This document shows positions 35,360 through 44,167 of a stretch of 64,000 bases of DNA, in pieces. The position numbers were made by a program, and so were the translations under genes. The stretch comes from G963676655 sp963678305 (GTDB lineage Bacteria; Verrucomicrobiota; Lentisphaeria; Victivallales; Victivallaceae), in the NCBI GenBank assembly GCA_963678305.2, contig CAXXVV010000006.1:1-64000 (forward strand), read 5' to 3'. Numbering within the stretch: position 1 is the first letter of the stretch; each line of letters starts with the position of its first letter. The notes below the pieces were generated by a model. That model did no database searches and had not been told where the DNA came from. It saw only the letters and a program-made list of their open reading frames with translations.

Positions 35360-35684
35360 AGTTTCCTCCTTGGGTTTTGTTACGATAAAGGCCTCTGGCT
35401 ATAAAATATAATATAAAAATGAAATGTCACGCAGGAAAATGAAAAAAATTAAAACAATCTTGATATTATCGCCAGACAGCAGTAAAGTAACCGTACATTT
35501 CTAATTTAGACTATTGCGAAATATGAATTGCACTACGGAGGACACGGAGGAGCACAGAGAAGTGTTTAAGTTTTCAGCTCAAGTTGAAAAATAAAAAACA
35601 TATTTCAGTAATTTTCCGTGTGTTCAGTGGTTAAAAATTGCATTTCGCATGACTTATATTGCTAATTAAAAAAGGAGTAATCAA
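35360..35684. other. Intergenic region before the sialate O-acetylesterase gene
   Basis: 325 bp between divergent genes. The right half is filled by the 140-bp palindromic-ended element (35515-35653); I see nothing further in the left half beyond the promoter space of the minus-strand gene. Confidence 0.5.
35515..35653 (+). repeat. 140-bp element with inverted ends, copy 1, in a gene leader
   Basis: Homologous to the element at 58121-58261. Conserved blocks are the end TGCATTTCGCATGACT, a block ending GTGGTTAA, and a central near-palindrome TTTTCAGCTCAAGTTGAAAA (35571-35590). The other end (TGCGAAATATGAATTGCAC) is a rough inverted copy. It ends 31 bp before the GTG start of the esterase gene. 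Confidence 0.75.
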
Positions 35685-37277
35685 GTGCGTATTTCATGGT
35701 CTTTGATGGGCCTGGCTTTATTGGCCGGGAGCAATCTTGCCGCGGCTGTCAAACTGCCGGCTGTTTTTGTTGATAACATGGTTCTGCAGCGCGAAACAAA
35801 CGCCCCGGTGTGGGGATGGGCAGATGCGGGGGAGAAAGTCACGGTCACCGGTTCATGGGGCGCGAAAGCTGATGCCGTGGCCGATAAGGATGGTAAATGG
35901 CATGTTGCATTGAATACTCCAAAAGCCGGAGGACCGTTTACGTTGACGGTCAAGGGTAAAAATGAAATTGTCATTAAAGATGTATTGTCCGGTGAGGTAT
36001 GGTTGTGTTCCGGGCAGTCAAATATGGCTTTTCCGGTTCGAGGTTCAATAAACGCTCTGCAGGAAATAAAAAACGCGAATTATCCCGAAATTCGTTTATT
36101 CAAAGTAAACTTGAACACATCAAGAAAACCGGCTGACAATTGCACCGGTAGTTGGAAAGTTTGTACGCCGCAAACGGTTAATGGTTTTTCCGCGGTCGGC
36201 TTTTATTTCGGCCGGGAAATTTTTAAACAGTTAAAGGATGTCCCAGTCGGCTTGATTCAGTCGGCATGGGGCGGAACCTGTGTCGAAGCCTGGACGCCGT
36301 GGCCGGTTCAGGAGACTGATAAATTCGCGCTGAAAATAAAGAGCAGCTTTGATAAGAAAGCTGAAGCCTACGACCCGGAAAAGGCTAAGGAAAAATATCA
36401 GAAAGCTTTGGCTAAATGGCAAAAGGTGGTTGCGGAAAGAAAAAAACAAAAGAAAAAAGGACGTGGTCCGCGTAAACCCAGACTGGCCGGCCCTCCTTTG
36501 CTTGACAGGAATTATCCGGCAAATTTATATAATGCCATGATTCATCCGCTTGAAGGTTATGCCATTCGCGGGGCCATCTGGTACCAGGGAGAACGCAATG
36601 CCCATAATATTGCGGACGCTACGCATTATCGTGAACAGATCGCGACGATGATTTCCGCATGGCGCAAGTGTTGGGGACAGGGGGATTTCCCGTTTTATTT
36701 TGTCCAGCTTCCTAACTACCGCAAACCGTGGACCAATCCGGTTGAGATCAAACAAGCCTGGCCGGTTATTAGAGAATCTTTTATGAAAGCTGCTCAAAAT
36801 GTGCCTGATTGCGATATGGCTATTACTATCGACGTCGGAGAGGAAAAAGATATCCATCCGAAAAATAAACAGACGGTCGGTGATCGTTTGGCGCGTTTGG
36901 CGCTGAACGACATTTACGGTTTTAAAAATATTGTCCGTTCCGGGCCGGTTCCGGTTTCTGCGGAAAAGAAGGACGGCAAGGTGATTGTGACTTTCAATAA
37001 CGGCGGTTCGCCGTTGTTTTGCAAAGGAAAAGAACTTAAAGGCTTTGCCCTGGAAGATAAAAAAGGCAAAATCGGTACAGCGGTCGCTATAATTATTTCC
37101 GACAATCAAGTTGAAGTATCTTCTGCGGCAATAACCGATCCTAAGATGATTTATTACGCCTGGGCCGATAATCCGGTCGGCGTCAATCTGACAAACAAAG
37201 CCGGATTGCCGGCGACGACGTTCAGAATGAAATTGAAAGATGAACCCGGAATCCTTAATCTCTGGGGCTTGCTCTAA
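35685..37277 (+). CDS. Sialate O-acetylesterase-like exported carbohydrate esterase
   Basis: A 530-residue SGNH-type esterase of the sialate O-acetylesterase (DUF303) family, which removes acetyl groups from sialic acids or plant and algal polysaccharides. GTG start with AAAGGAG upstream; signal peptide MRISWSLMGLALLAGSNLAA. An N-terminal beta-sandwich (VFVDNMVLQRETNAPVWGWA) precedes the catalytic domain: nucleophile Ser in WLCSGQSNMAFPV, YQGERNAHN in the oxyanion region and a Asp-x-x-His pair in EEKDIHPKNK. A Lys-rich insertion (about 225-265) is common in the family. It is monocistronic, and a strong terminator follows. Confidence 0.87.
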   Translation: MRISWSLMGLALLAGSNLAAAVKLPAVFVDNMVLQRETNAPVWGWADAGEKVTVTGSWGAKADAVADKDGKWHVALNTPKAGGPFTLTVKGKNEIVIKDVLSGEVWLCSGQSNMAFPVRGSINALQEIKNANYPEIRLFKVNLNTSRKPADNCTGSWKVCTPQTVNGFSAVGFYFGREIFKQLKDVPVGLIQSAWGGTCVEAWTPWPVQETDKFALKIKSSFDKKAEAYDPEKAKEKYQKALAKWQKVVAERKKQKKKGRGPRKPRLAGPPLLDRNYPANLYNAMIHPLEGYAIRGAIWYQGERNAHNIADATHYREQIATMISAWRKCWGQGDFPFYFVQLPNYRKPWTNPVEIKQAWPVIRESFMKAAQNVPDCDMAITIDVGEEKDIHPKNKQTVGDRLARLALNDIYGFKNIVRSGPVPVSAEKKDGKVIVTFNNGGSPLFCKGKELKGFALEDKKGKIGTAVAIIISDNQVEVSSAAITDPKMIYYAWADNPVGVNLTNKAGLPATTFRMKLKDEPGILNLWGLL

Positions 37278-37317
37278 AAAACAGCGCACGATTATAAACA
37301 ACCGTGCGCTGTTTTTA
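37276..37317 (+). terminator. Bidirectional rho-independent terminator between the esterase and clpB
   Basis: Stem AACAGCGCACG with CGTGCGCTGTT, a 12-base loop, and T runs in both directions. Confidence 0.92.
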
Positions 37318-37319
37318 TC

Positions 37320-39908
37320 TTACTCGGTGTCCGACGTTCTGAAGATCAGGCCGTCGGGAACCCGGTTGACGGTCAGAGTGCCGCCTTCGGCCAGTTCGCC
37401 GGAGATCAGCATTCTGGAGACCGGGGTTTCCAGTTCCCGGACAATCGCCCGTTTCAACGGACGCGCTCCGTAAACCGGATCATATCCCACTTCCGCCAGA
37501 TATTCGGCAGACTCGTCGTCGATAATCAGCTTGATATCCTGTTCCGCCAGTCTTATGGCAAAACGTTCCAACTGGATCTTGACGATTTCGAGCAGATGCT
37601 CTTTGTCCAGCGAATGGAAGATCAGGGTTTCGTCGATCCGGTTCAGGAACTCGGGCCGGAAATGCAGCCGCATTTCATTCAGCAACTGTTCCCGGACCTT
37701 ATCGTCATCACTGTTGCCGTTCAACAGCAGTTCGCTGCCGATATTGCTGGTCATGATGATGATCGTGTTTTTGAAATTGACGGTGCGTCCCTGGGAATCG
37801 GTGATGATCCCGTCTTCCAGTATCTGCAGGAAGATATTGAAAACATCATGGTGCGCTTTTTCAATTTCGTCAAACAGGATGACCGAGTACGGACGGCGCC
37901 TGACCGCTTCGGTCAACTGGCCGCCTTCGTCGTAACCAATATATCCGGGAGGCGCACCGACCAGTCGTGACACCGAGTGTTTCTCCATATACTCGGACAT
38001 ATCGATCCGGACCATTGCCCGTTCGTCGTCGAACAGGTTTTCCGCCAATGTCCGGGCCAGTTCGGTTTTACCGACCCCGGTCGGCCCAAGGAAGATGAAC
38101 GACGCTATCGGCCGGTTCGGGTCTTTCAGCCCGGCGCGGGCCCGCAGAACCGAATCCGCCACCGCCGCGACCGCTTCGTCCTGGCCGACAACCCGGGTAT
38201 GCATGTGTTTCTCGAGTTCCAGCAGTTTTTCCTTTTCACTGCGGATGAGTTTGCTGACCGGGATATGGGTCCAGCGGCTGACTATCGCGGCGATGTCTTC
38301 TTCATTGACTTCTTCACGCAGCAGACGGCTGGTGCCTTCTTCGCCTTTCATGACTTTTTCAGCTTCGGCAATCTGCTTCTGAAGGTTCGGGATCGTGCCA
38401 TGCCGCAGTTCCGCGGCCCGGTCAAGATCGTACTCGCGTTCGGCCCGCTCCAGATTCTGACGCGCCAACTCGAGTGTTTCCATCAGGGTGCGAACCTGGC
38501 TGATCGCCTGCTTTTCGGCATCCCATTTTGCCCGTAATTCATTGCCGCTGGATTTCAGTTCGGCAAGTTCTGACTCAAGGGTTTCACGCCGCTTTTTGCT
38601 GGCTTCGTCTTTTTCCTTTTTCAGACCGGCGATCTCGATTTCAAGCTGCATGGCCCGACGTTCAAGTTCGTCGATCTCGACCGGACAACTGTCGATCTCG
38701 GTCCGCAGACCGGCCGCGGCTTCATCGATCAGGTCGATTGCCTTATCCGGCAGGAACCGGTCGGAAATATATTTATCCGAGAGTACCGCTGCGGCAACCA
38801 GGGCGCTGTCCTGTATTCTGATACCATGGTGAATTTCATAGCGTTCACGCAGGCCGCGCAGGATCGAGATAGTATCCTCGACGTTCGGCTGGTCAACCAT
38901 GACCGCCTGGAAACGCCGTTCCAGCGCCGCGTCCTTTTCGATATATTTACGGTATTCGTCCAAAGTGGTCGCGCCGATACAATGCAGCTCACCGCGCGCC
39001 AGCATCGGCTTCAACAGGTTGCCGGCGTCCATGGAACCTTCGGTGCGTCCGGCCCCGACAACGGTATGCAGTTCGTCAATGAACATAATAATCCGGCCGT
39101 CGGATTCCGTGACCTCTTTCAGGACCGCTTTCAGGCGTTCTTCAAATTCGCCGCGGTATTTGGCCCCGGCGATCAACGCGCCCATATCAAGTGCGACCAG
39201 ACGGCGGTTTTTCAGACCTTCCGGGACGTCGCCGCGAATAATACGCAAGGCCAGTCCTTCGGCAATAGCGGTTTTACCAACACCGGGTTCGCCGATCAGT
39301 ACCGGATTGTTTTTGGTCCGGCGCGAAAGGATCTGGATAATGCGGCGGATTTCCTCATCCCGGCCGATAACCGGATCAAGTTTATCCTGTTCGGCCATGC
39401 TGGTCAAGTCGCGGCCGTATTTTTCCAGTGCCTCAAAAGTGGCTTCCGGATCCTCCGAAGTTACGCGCTGATTACCTCTGACGGATTTCAACGCTTCCAG
39501 CGTTTTGTTGTGGTCGATGCCGAGGCGGTTCAGTAATTTTTCCGCGCCGTTGCCCGACTGGATCAGGGCCAGGAACAGATGTTCGACACTGATGAATTCG
39601 TCTTTCATCTTGGTGGCGATTTTCTGTGCCTTGAGCAGCAATTCGCTGAATTCCCGGGATTGATAGAGCTGGGCCGCGCTGCCTGAGACACGCGGAATTT
39701 TATTCAATTCATTCTCCACCTCACTGACTACAGATGACGGATCAAGGTCCATTTTTTTGACTAAAGACGGAATCAGTCCGTCCTCCTGGACCAGCAGCGC
39801 GTACAGCAAGTGTACGGGTTTCAGTTCGGAATGCCCGAATTCAATGGCGGTGTTCTGCGCTCCCATCAAAGCTTCCCGACTGCGATTAGTAAGTTTTTCA
39901 AGATTCAT
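37320..39908 (-). CDS. clpB: ATP-dependent disaggregase ClpB
   Basis: An 862-residue AAA+ chaperone that pulls proteins out of aggregates with DnaK. Order of parts: Clp N-domain repeats (MNLEKLTNRSREALMGAQNT), first AAA module with GEPGVGKT (about 205) and IMFIDELHTVVGAG, a long coiled-coil middle domain (about 400-530, rich in Glu/Lys/Arg) that distinguishes ClpB from ClpA/ClpC, and a second AAA module with FLGPTGVGKTELARTL and VILFDEIEKAHHDVFNIFLQ. Full family length. AAAGGAGA precedes the ATG. A single TGTGACA motif lies 95 bp upstream, similar to the cluster in front of hsp20. Confidence 0.97.
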   Translation of the reverse strand: MNLEKLTNRSREALMGAQNTAIEFGHSELKPVHLLYALLVQEDGLIPSLVKKMDLDPSSVVSEVENELNKIPRVSGSAAQLYQSREFSELLLKAQKIATKMKDEFISVEHLFLALIQSGNGAEKLLNRLGIDHNKTLEALKSVRGNQRVTSEDPEATFEALEKYGRDLTSMAEQDKLDPVIGRDEEIRRIIQILSRRTKNNPVLIGEPGVGKTAIAEGLALRIIRGDVPEGLKNRRLVALDMGALIAGAKYRGEFEERLKAVLKEVTESDGRIIMFIDELHTVVGAGRTEGSMDAGNLLKPMLARGELHCIGATTLDEYRKYIEKDAALERRFQAVMVDQPNVEDTISILRGLRERYEIHHGIRIQDSALVAAAVLSDKYISDRFLPDKAIDLIDEAAAGLRTEIDSCPVEIDELERRAMQLEIEIAGLKKEKDEASKKRRETLESELAELKSSGNELRAKWDAEKQAISQVRTLMETLELARQNLERAEREYDLDRAAELRHGTIPNLQKQIAEAEKVMKGEEGTSRLLREEVNEEDIAAIVSRWTHIPVSKLIRSEKEKLLELEKHMHTRVVGQDEAVAAVADSVLRARAGLKDPNRPIASFIFLGPTGVGKTELARTLAENLFDDERAMVRIDMSEYMEKHSVSRLVGAPPGYIGYDEGGQLTEAVRRRPYSVILFDEIEKAHHDVFNIFLQILEDGIITDSQGRTVNFKNTIIIMTSNIGSELLLNGNSDDDKVREQLLNEMRLHFRPEFLNRIDETLIFHSLDKEHLLEIVKIQLERFAIRLAEQDIKLIIDDESAEYLAEVGYDPVYGARPLKRAIVRELETPVSRMLISGELAEGGTLTVNRVPDGLIFRTSDTE

Positions 39909-40116
39909 AATATATTGTCTCCTTTACTTGTTTTTTTTATCTGGTTTTAAAAATAGCAATATGCATGCCAGGTGCAGATTAAGCAGATCGGAGACTGTAA
40001 GCTGTGACATTATTACCCGCATGAGACAAAAAGACCCATTGGAGGCAGGCTTTTACGTCTCAGCTGCGATAAAAAACTGTGATAGTTCAGATTTGAACGA
40101 TTGGGGGAAGGCTTAG

Positions 40117-40175
40117 TGGAGGGCGAGTGTCCCACGAGCCGCCCGTCTGCGCGGCATGTCCGGCTCATATAAAGA
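40117..40175. other. GC-rich hairpin-forming stretch downstream of ispE
   Basis: The 274-bp gap between clpB and ispE contains a GC-rich stretch (GGAGGGCGAGTGTCCCACGA and following) with a short GGGCG/CGCCC stem, unlike the surrounding AT-rich DNA. No gene is visible; it may be a dispersed repeat, with only one copy here. Confidence 0.35.
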
Positions 40176-40182
40176 GTCGTTT

Positions 40183-41067
40183 TCAGATCTCGTCCGGACG
40201 ACCCGGCGGAATATAAAAGTCCACATTGCGCATTTCGTTGACCAGAATCCGCGCGGACTGATCGCGAGCTTCCTCGTCCGGATAGATTGCAAAGAGGGAA
40301 GGCCCGCTGCCGCTGACGATCGCTCCGACCGCACCGGTCTCAAGCATTCTTTGTTTGATTATGGCGGTTAACGGGAATTTCTTCAGAACCGCGAATTCAA
40401 GGTCGTTATAGAGCATTTCACCAAGGGTGAGAAAATCACCCTCCTGCAGGGCTTTGACCAAAGCTGCCGGGTATTCTTCCTCGACCGCACAAATCAGTTC
40501 TGGGTCCAGGTTATGATAGGCCCACACGGAGCTGACCGGAAATTCCGGCGCGGCGATCAGGATCGGAGGAATAGCTGTGACGTCCCGGATCGGCGTAATA
40601 ATATCACCAATGCCTTGAGCCCGGGCGGGCGTGGATTCAAGGAAAAACGGAACATCCGCTCCGAGTTCACGGGCCAAATGCCATAATTCCTGCCGGCTGA
40701 TAAAACCGAATTCCTCTTCCAGCAGCAGTAAAGTCGCGGCCGCGTCGGCGCTGCCGCCGCCGAGTCCGGCGGAAGTCGGAATGTTTTTAGTCAGTTCGAT
40801 ATGCCAGTTGGAGGATATTCTGGCGTGGCGCGCATACGCCATCGCCGCCTGATAAACCAGGTTGCCGGCATCGGTCGGCAATTCCGGGGCGTTGTTGATC
40901 TTCAGGGTTATGCCTTTACTGAAACCGGGGGCGGGGGACCAGACGATCACATCGTAGGGAGAATTCAGCGGAAGGAATACTGTGTCGATAGAATGATAGC
41001 CGTCTTCGCGCTTGTCGATGACTTTCAGGTAAAGATTGACTTTACACGGCGCGAAAGCTTGCAACAT
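40183..41067 (-). CDS. ispE: 4-diphosphocytidyl-2-C-methyl-D-erythritol kinase
   Basis: A 294-residue GHMP kinase of the non-mevalonate (MEP) isoprenoid pathway; it phosphorylates CDP-methylerythritol with ATP. Motifs: FAPCKVNLYLKVIDKREDGY with HSIDTVF at the N-terminus, the ATP-binding loop PTSAGLGGGSADAAATLL and GAVGAIVSGSGPSLFAIY near the end. Length is normal. GGGTGGAATC precedes the ATG. It is the last gene of a run of closely spaced minus-strand genes (IMPase-like, rimO, pgsA, oxidoreductase, ispE). Confidence 0.95.
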   Translation of the reverse strand: MLQAFAPCKVNLYLKVIDKREDGYHSIDTVFLPLNSPYDVIVWSPAPGFSKGITLKINNAPELPTDAGNLVYQAAMAYARHARISSNWHIELTKNIPTSAGLGGGSADAAATLLLLEEEFGFISRQELWHLARELGADVPFFLESTPARAQGIGDIITPIRDVTAIPPILIAAPEFPVSSVWAYHNLDPELICAVEEEYPAALVKALQEGDFLTLGEMLYNDLEFAVLKKFPLTAIIKQRMLETGAVGAIVSGSGPSLFAIYPDEEARDQSARILVNEMRNVDFYIPPGRPDEI

Positions 41068-41090
41068 GATTCCACCCCATTGCTGTTATC

Positions 41091-42083
41091 TTATTTGAAC
41101 TTGAAACCGTAATCGTCGTTATATTTTACAATGCCTTTTGAAATGCTTTCCGCCAGTTCGAGCGCTCTCAATCCGTCGCGACCGGATACTTTCGGCTGCA
41201 TGATGATCCCGGATTTGATGGAATTCATCGTCGCGTCCATGAAATCTTCGAGTTCATGCTCAAGGGCGTTTTTCTCATCGAAATTAATATCTTTCCGTGA
41301 AATCCCGACCCGGTTCTTACGGAGGATCATGCCGGTGCTTTCACCATAGTCAAGTGAGATATAACAGTCTTCCTGGAAAACCCTGAAACGGCGCTGCGGA
41401 TCGACGCTGATCCGGCTGGCGGTCAGGTTGGCGACACTGCCGTTTTTGAATTTGATGCGGACGCTGGCGATATCTTCAGTTTTACTGAGAACCGGAATGC
41501 CGACCGCGTCGAAACGTTCGACTTCGCTGTCCACCATCGTAAGAATAAGGTCAAGGTCATGGATCATCAGGTCGAGAACAACGCTGACTTCGGTGCCGCG
41601 CCGATGCAGGCCGGGACGCGGGGGGGGGTATTTCGCCAGGCGATGAGCTTCGATAAAGCGGGTGGCCGCGGAACGCCGGGCCAGAAAATCCATTCCGGGG
41701 TTGAATCTTTCCACATGACCGACAGCCAGACAAAGGTCGCGTTTTTCCGCTTCCTCGACAATTTCCCGGCCTTCTGCGACATTTGACGCGATAGGTTTCT
41801 CGATCAACAGGTGCTTATTCATCTTGAGCAACGGCATTGCCACTTTATGATGGTAGGTGGCGGGAACCGCAACACTGAGTGCATCGCATTTTTCCGCCAG
41901 GGCTTCCATCGAGTCGAAAACTTTCAGACCAAACTCTTCGCCGACAGCTTTGGAATTTTCCGGAGTCGAGTCGAAAATTCCGACTACATCACAGGTGTTG
42001 CTCAGGTTATAGAGTCTGGCATGATGCCGCCCCAAAGCTCCAACTCCGACTACGCCTACTTGCAGTTTAGTTTCAGGAAACAT
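41091..42083 (-). CDS. Gfo/Idh/MocA oxidoreductase, possibly UDP-GlcNAc 3-dehydrogenase (GnnA-like)
   Basis: A 330-residue oxidoreductase from the ATG at 42083 (AAGGTG lies eight bases upstream; a GTG nine bases earlier is less good). Rossmann motif VGVVGVGALGRHHARLY, LLIEKPIASNVAEG, and VVLDLMIHDLDLILTMVDSE. The latter and the RPGLHRRGTEVSVV segment resemble GnnA-type enzymes that oxidise UDP-GlcNAc to make amide-linked lipid A, but no lipid A gene is adjacent, so this is tentative. A run of nine C (41620-41628 on the minus strand) encodes part of KYPPPRPG and is prone to slippage. It sits between pgsA and ispE with about 20-30 bp gaps. Confidence 0.8.
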   Translation of the reverse strand: MFPETKLQVGVVGVGALGRHHARLYNLSNTCDVVGIFDSTPENSKAVGEEFGLKVFDSMEALAEKCDALSVAVPATYHHKVAMPLLKMNKHLLIEKPIASNVAEGREIVEEAEKRDLCLAVGHVERFNPGMDFLARRSAATRFIEAHRLAKYPPPRPGLHRRGTEVSVVLDLMIHDLDLILTMVDSEVERFDAVGIPVLSKTEDIASVRIKFKNGSVANLTASRISVDPQRRFRVFQEDCYISLDYGESTGMILRKNRVGISRKDINFDEKNALEHELEDFMDATMNSIKSGIIMQPKVSGRDGLRALELAESISKGIVKYNDDYGFKFK

Positions 42084-42115
42084 TAAATTCACCTTTTAAA
42101 AAGTTATATCTTAAT

Positions 42116-42721
42116 TTATTTTTTTGCGTTATTTTTAACCATATCCATGTAGAGATGGCGGTGTTTTATGAAATAACTGAATCCGGAGAGGACTGTGAAG
42201 ATCACAACTCCGGATACGCAGATTATCCAGTAAGTACGTAATGGCGAGCCGCTTTTGACATTGATCCAGCTAGGGTCGACCCAGCAGGCGCCGGCCGTGA
42301 ACAGCATGACCATTTGCAGCAGGGTTTTAATCTTGCCCAGTTTGTCGGCGGATATTACTTCGCCTTTTTGCGCCCCGAGTGTGCGCAATCCGGTAACCAT
42401 GAATTCACGACAGAGGATGAGGGCTACGACCCAGGCAGGAATCTGGCCGCCGGCTACTAAAACCAGGCTGACCGCGACTAAAAATATCTTATCGGCCAGC
42501 GGGTCGATCAACGCGCCGAAGTCGCTGGTGACTTTGAATTTGCGGGCCAGGTAGCCGTCAAGAATGTCGGTCCAGCCGGCCAGGAATGCCAGAATATATG
42601 CCGTCAGCCTGATGCTGAAAGAGTGAACTTTGTAATCCTGCGCGATGGTTGCCAGCAGCAGGCATACCAGGATCATGAATATTCTTGCCAGCGTCAGGAT
42701 GTTAGGTAACGATTTAATCAA
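42116..42721 (-). CDS. pgsA: CDP-diacylglycerol-glycerol-3-phosphate 3-phosphatidyltransferase
   Basis: A 201-residue integral membrane enzyme making phosphatidylglycerophosphate, the precursor of phosphatidylglycerol and cardiolipin. The CDP-alcohol phosphotransferase signature (DG-x2-AR-x8-G-x3-D-x3-D) is present as DGYLARKFKVTSDFG followed by ALIDPLADK. Five or so hydrophobic helices are visible. The start is a TTG at 42721, preceded by AGAGG; it aligns with the usual PgsA N-terminus (IKSLPNILTLARIFMI). It lies 48 bp after rimO and 32 bp before the oxidoreductase. Confidence 0.93.
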   Translation of the reverse strand: MIKSLPNILTLARIFMILVCLLLATIAQDYKVHSFSIRLTAYILAFLAGWTDILDGYLARKFKVTSDFGALIDPLADKIFLVAVSLVLVAGGQIPAWVVALILCREFMVTGLRTLGAQKGEVISADKLGKIKTLLQMVMLFTAGACWVDPSWINVKSGSPLRTYWIICVSGVVIFTVLSGFSYFIKHRHLYMDMVKNNAKK

Positions 42722-42769
42722 TTTCAGCCTCTGTCTTTTTTAGGTGTCGATAACATCTGATAATATATA

Positions 42770-44152
42770 TTATTTTACGCATACTTCAAGTTCATATTCG
42801 TTGGCAGCGACAACTTTTCCTTTAATGATGGTCCCTGATTGTAATGATTTATTGGCATTTTGAATTATTACGGTATTGTCTATTTCAGGGGCGTCGTAGA
42901 GCGAACGCCCGGAGGCGGAGTCTTTTCCCAGCCAGTCGACAATAACATCTATTTCCTGTCCGATCAGGGCGGTGTTTTCCTCCAGCGCGATTTTAGACTG
43001 GATTTCCATTATTTTATCGCTGCGTTTTTCCGCGACCTCAGATGACGGCGTTTCCGGCATATCCGCCGCCGGGGTTCCGGGTTCCGGAGAAAATGAAAAA
43101 ACTCCAAGACGTTCAAAACGCTGGACCTTGACAAAATCGACTAATTCCTCGAATGCCTCCTCGTCCTCGCCCGGCAGACCGGTGATAAAGGTGGTGCGGA
43201 TGGCGATACCCGGAACAGCCCGGCGCAGTTTGTCCAGTAATTGCCTGATCCCGGCTGACGTTATCCGGCGCCCCATCGCTTTCAAAATTTTATCATTAAT
43301 GTGCTGCAACGGCACGTCGACGTATGGGAGCAGGTGGCGGCACTTGCTCATTGCGTCAATTATCTCGTCGTTGAAATGGGCCGGGTGGGTATAGAGCATT
43401 CGCAGAAAATAATCGCCGTCAAGTTGGTCCAATTGTTTCAAAAGTTCGGCAAAATTTTCTTCCGGAATATCGTTATCCATCCCGAACGCGGTAATGTCCT
43501 GGGCAATTATAAGAATCTCTTTGACGCCGCCCGCGATCAGGTTTTTGGCTTCCGCTATTACCGACTTGATGGAGCGGCTGCGCATGTTGCCGCGAATGTT
43601 CGGAATAGAACAGTATGCGCAACGGTTGTCGCAGCCGTCGGCGATCTTCAAATAAGCGATATGCGGTAGCGTCAACTGCATTCGCGGAGTGCGTTCGTCG
43701 TACATGTAATCGGGGATTTCTTTGCGGACAATCTCGCGCCGTGGTGCGCTCTTAAACAGTTTTAAGGCCATTTTGCCGAGCTTTTCGGCTGAATCGATAC
43801 CGGCCCATAAATCAACTTCCGGGTAGCATTTGCGGAACGCGCCGCTCTCGTCCCATTGGACAATGCAGCCGCAGACGATCAGCCGCCGTCTGGCCGGATC
43901 TTCATTTTTCCAGGCTGCGGCCATAGCGATCTCTTCTTCCGTTTCCTGTCTGGCGGAAGGGATGAATGCGCAGGTGCTCAACATATACAGGTCGGCTTCA
44001 TCCGGATCGAATACCAGTAGAAACTCATTCTGCAGCAGACCGCCGACAACTATTTCCGTATCGACCAGATTTTTGGGGCAACCAAGGCTGACGACAAAGA
44101 CTTTCAACGGCTCGTTACTATTAATTTTTCGTTTGTTTTGTTTCTTTTTCAT
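42770..44152 (-). CDS. rimO: Ribosomal protein S12 methylthiotransferase
   Basis: A 460-residue radical SAM enzyme that adds a methylthio group to Asp of ribosomal protein S12 (Asp89 in E. coli). The N-terminal UPF0004 domain holds three cluster cysteines (SLGCPKNLVDTEIV, STCAFIP, VCGCIVQWD). The radical SAM motif is CDNRCAYCSIPNIRG (CxxxCxxC). A C-terminal TRAM domain ends in GTIIKGKVVAANEYELEVC. FVVSLGCPKNLVDTE is more typical of RimO than of the tRNA enzyme MiaB. Length is normal. A weak AAGGTT site precedes the ATG. Confidence 0.94.
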   Translation of the reverse strand: MKKKQNKRKINSNEPLKVFVVSLGCPKNLVDTEIVVGGLLQNEFLLVFDPDEADLYMLSTCAFIPSARQETEEEIAMAAAWKNEDPARRRLIVCGCIVQWDESGAFRKCYPEVDLWAGIDSAEKLGKMALKLFKSAPRREIVRKEIPDYMYDERTPRMQLTLPHIAYLKIADGCDNRCAYCSIPNIRGNMRSRSIKSVIAEAKNLIAGGVKEILIIAQDITAFGMDNDIPEENFAELLKQLDQLDGDYFLRMLYTHPAHFNDEIIDAMSKCRHLLPYVDVPLQHINDKILKAMGRRITSAGIRQLLDKLRRAVPGIAIRTTFITGLPGEDEEAFEELVDFVKVQRFERLGVFSFSPEPGTPAADMPETPSSEVAEKRSDKIMEIQSKIALEENTALIGQEIDVIVDWLGKDSASGRSLYDAPEIDNTVIIQNANKSLQSGTIIKGKVVAANEYELEVCVK

Positions 44153-44167
44153 GTATAACCTTAAAAC

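Noticed and set aside
36525..37301. 258-codon minus-strand ORF inside the sialate O-acetylesterase gene
   Set aside because: Antisense shadow that ends in the intergenic terminator; no motif.
38826..39536. 236-codon plus-strand ORF inside clpB
   Set aside because: Antisense shadow of a strongly conserved gene.
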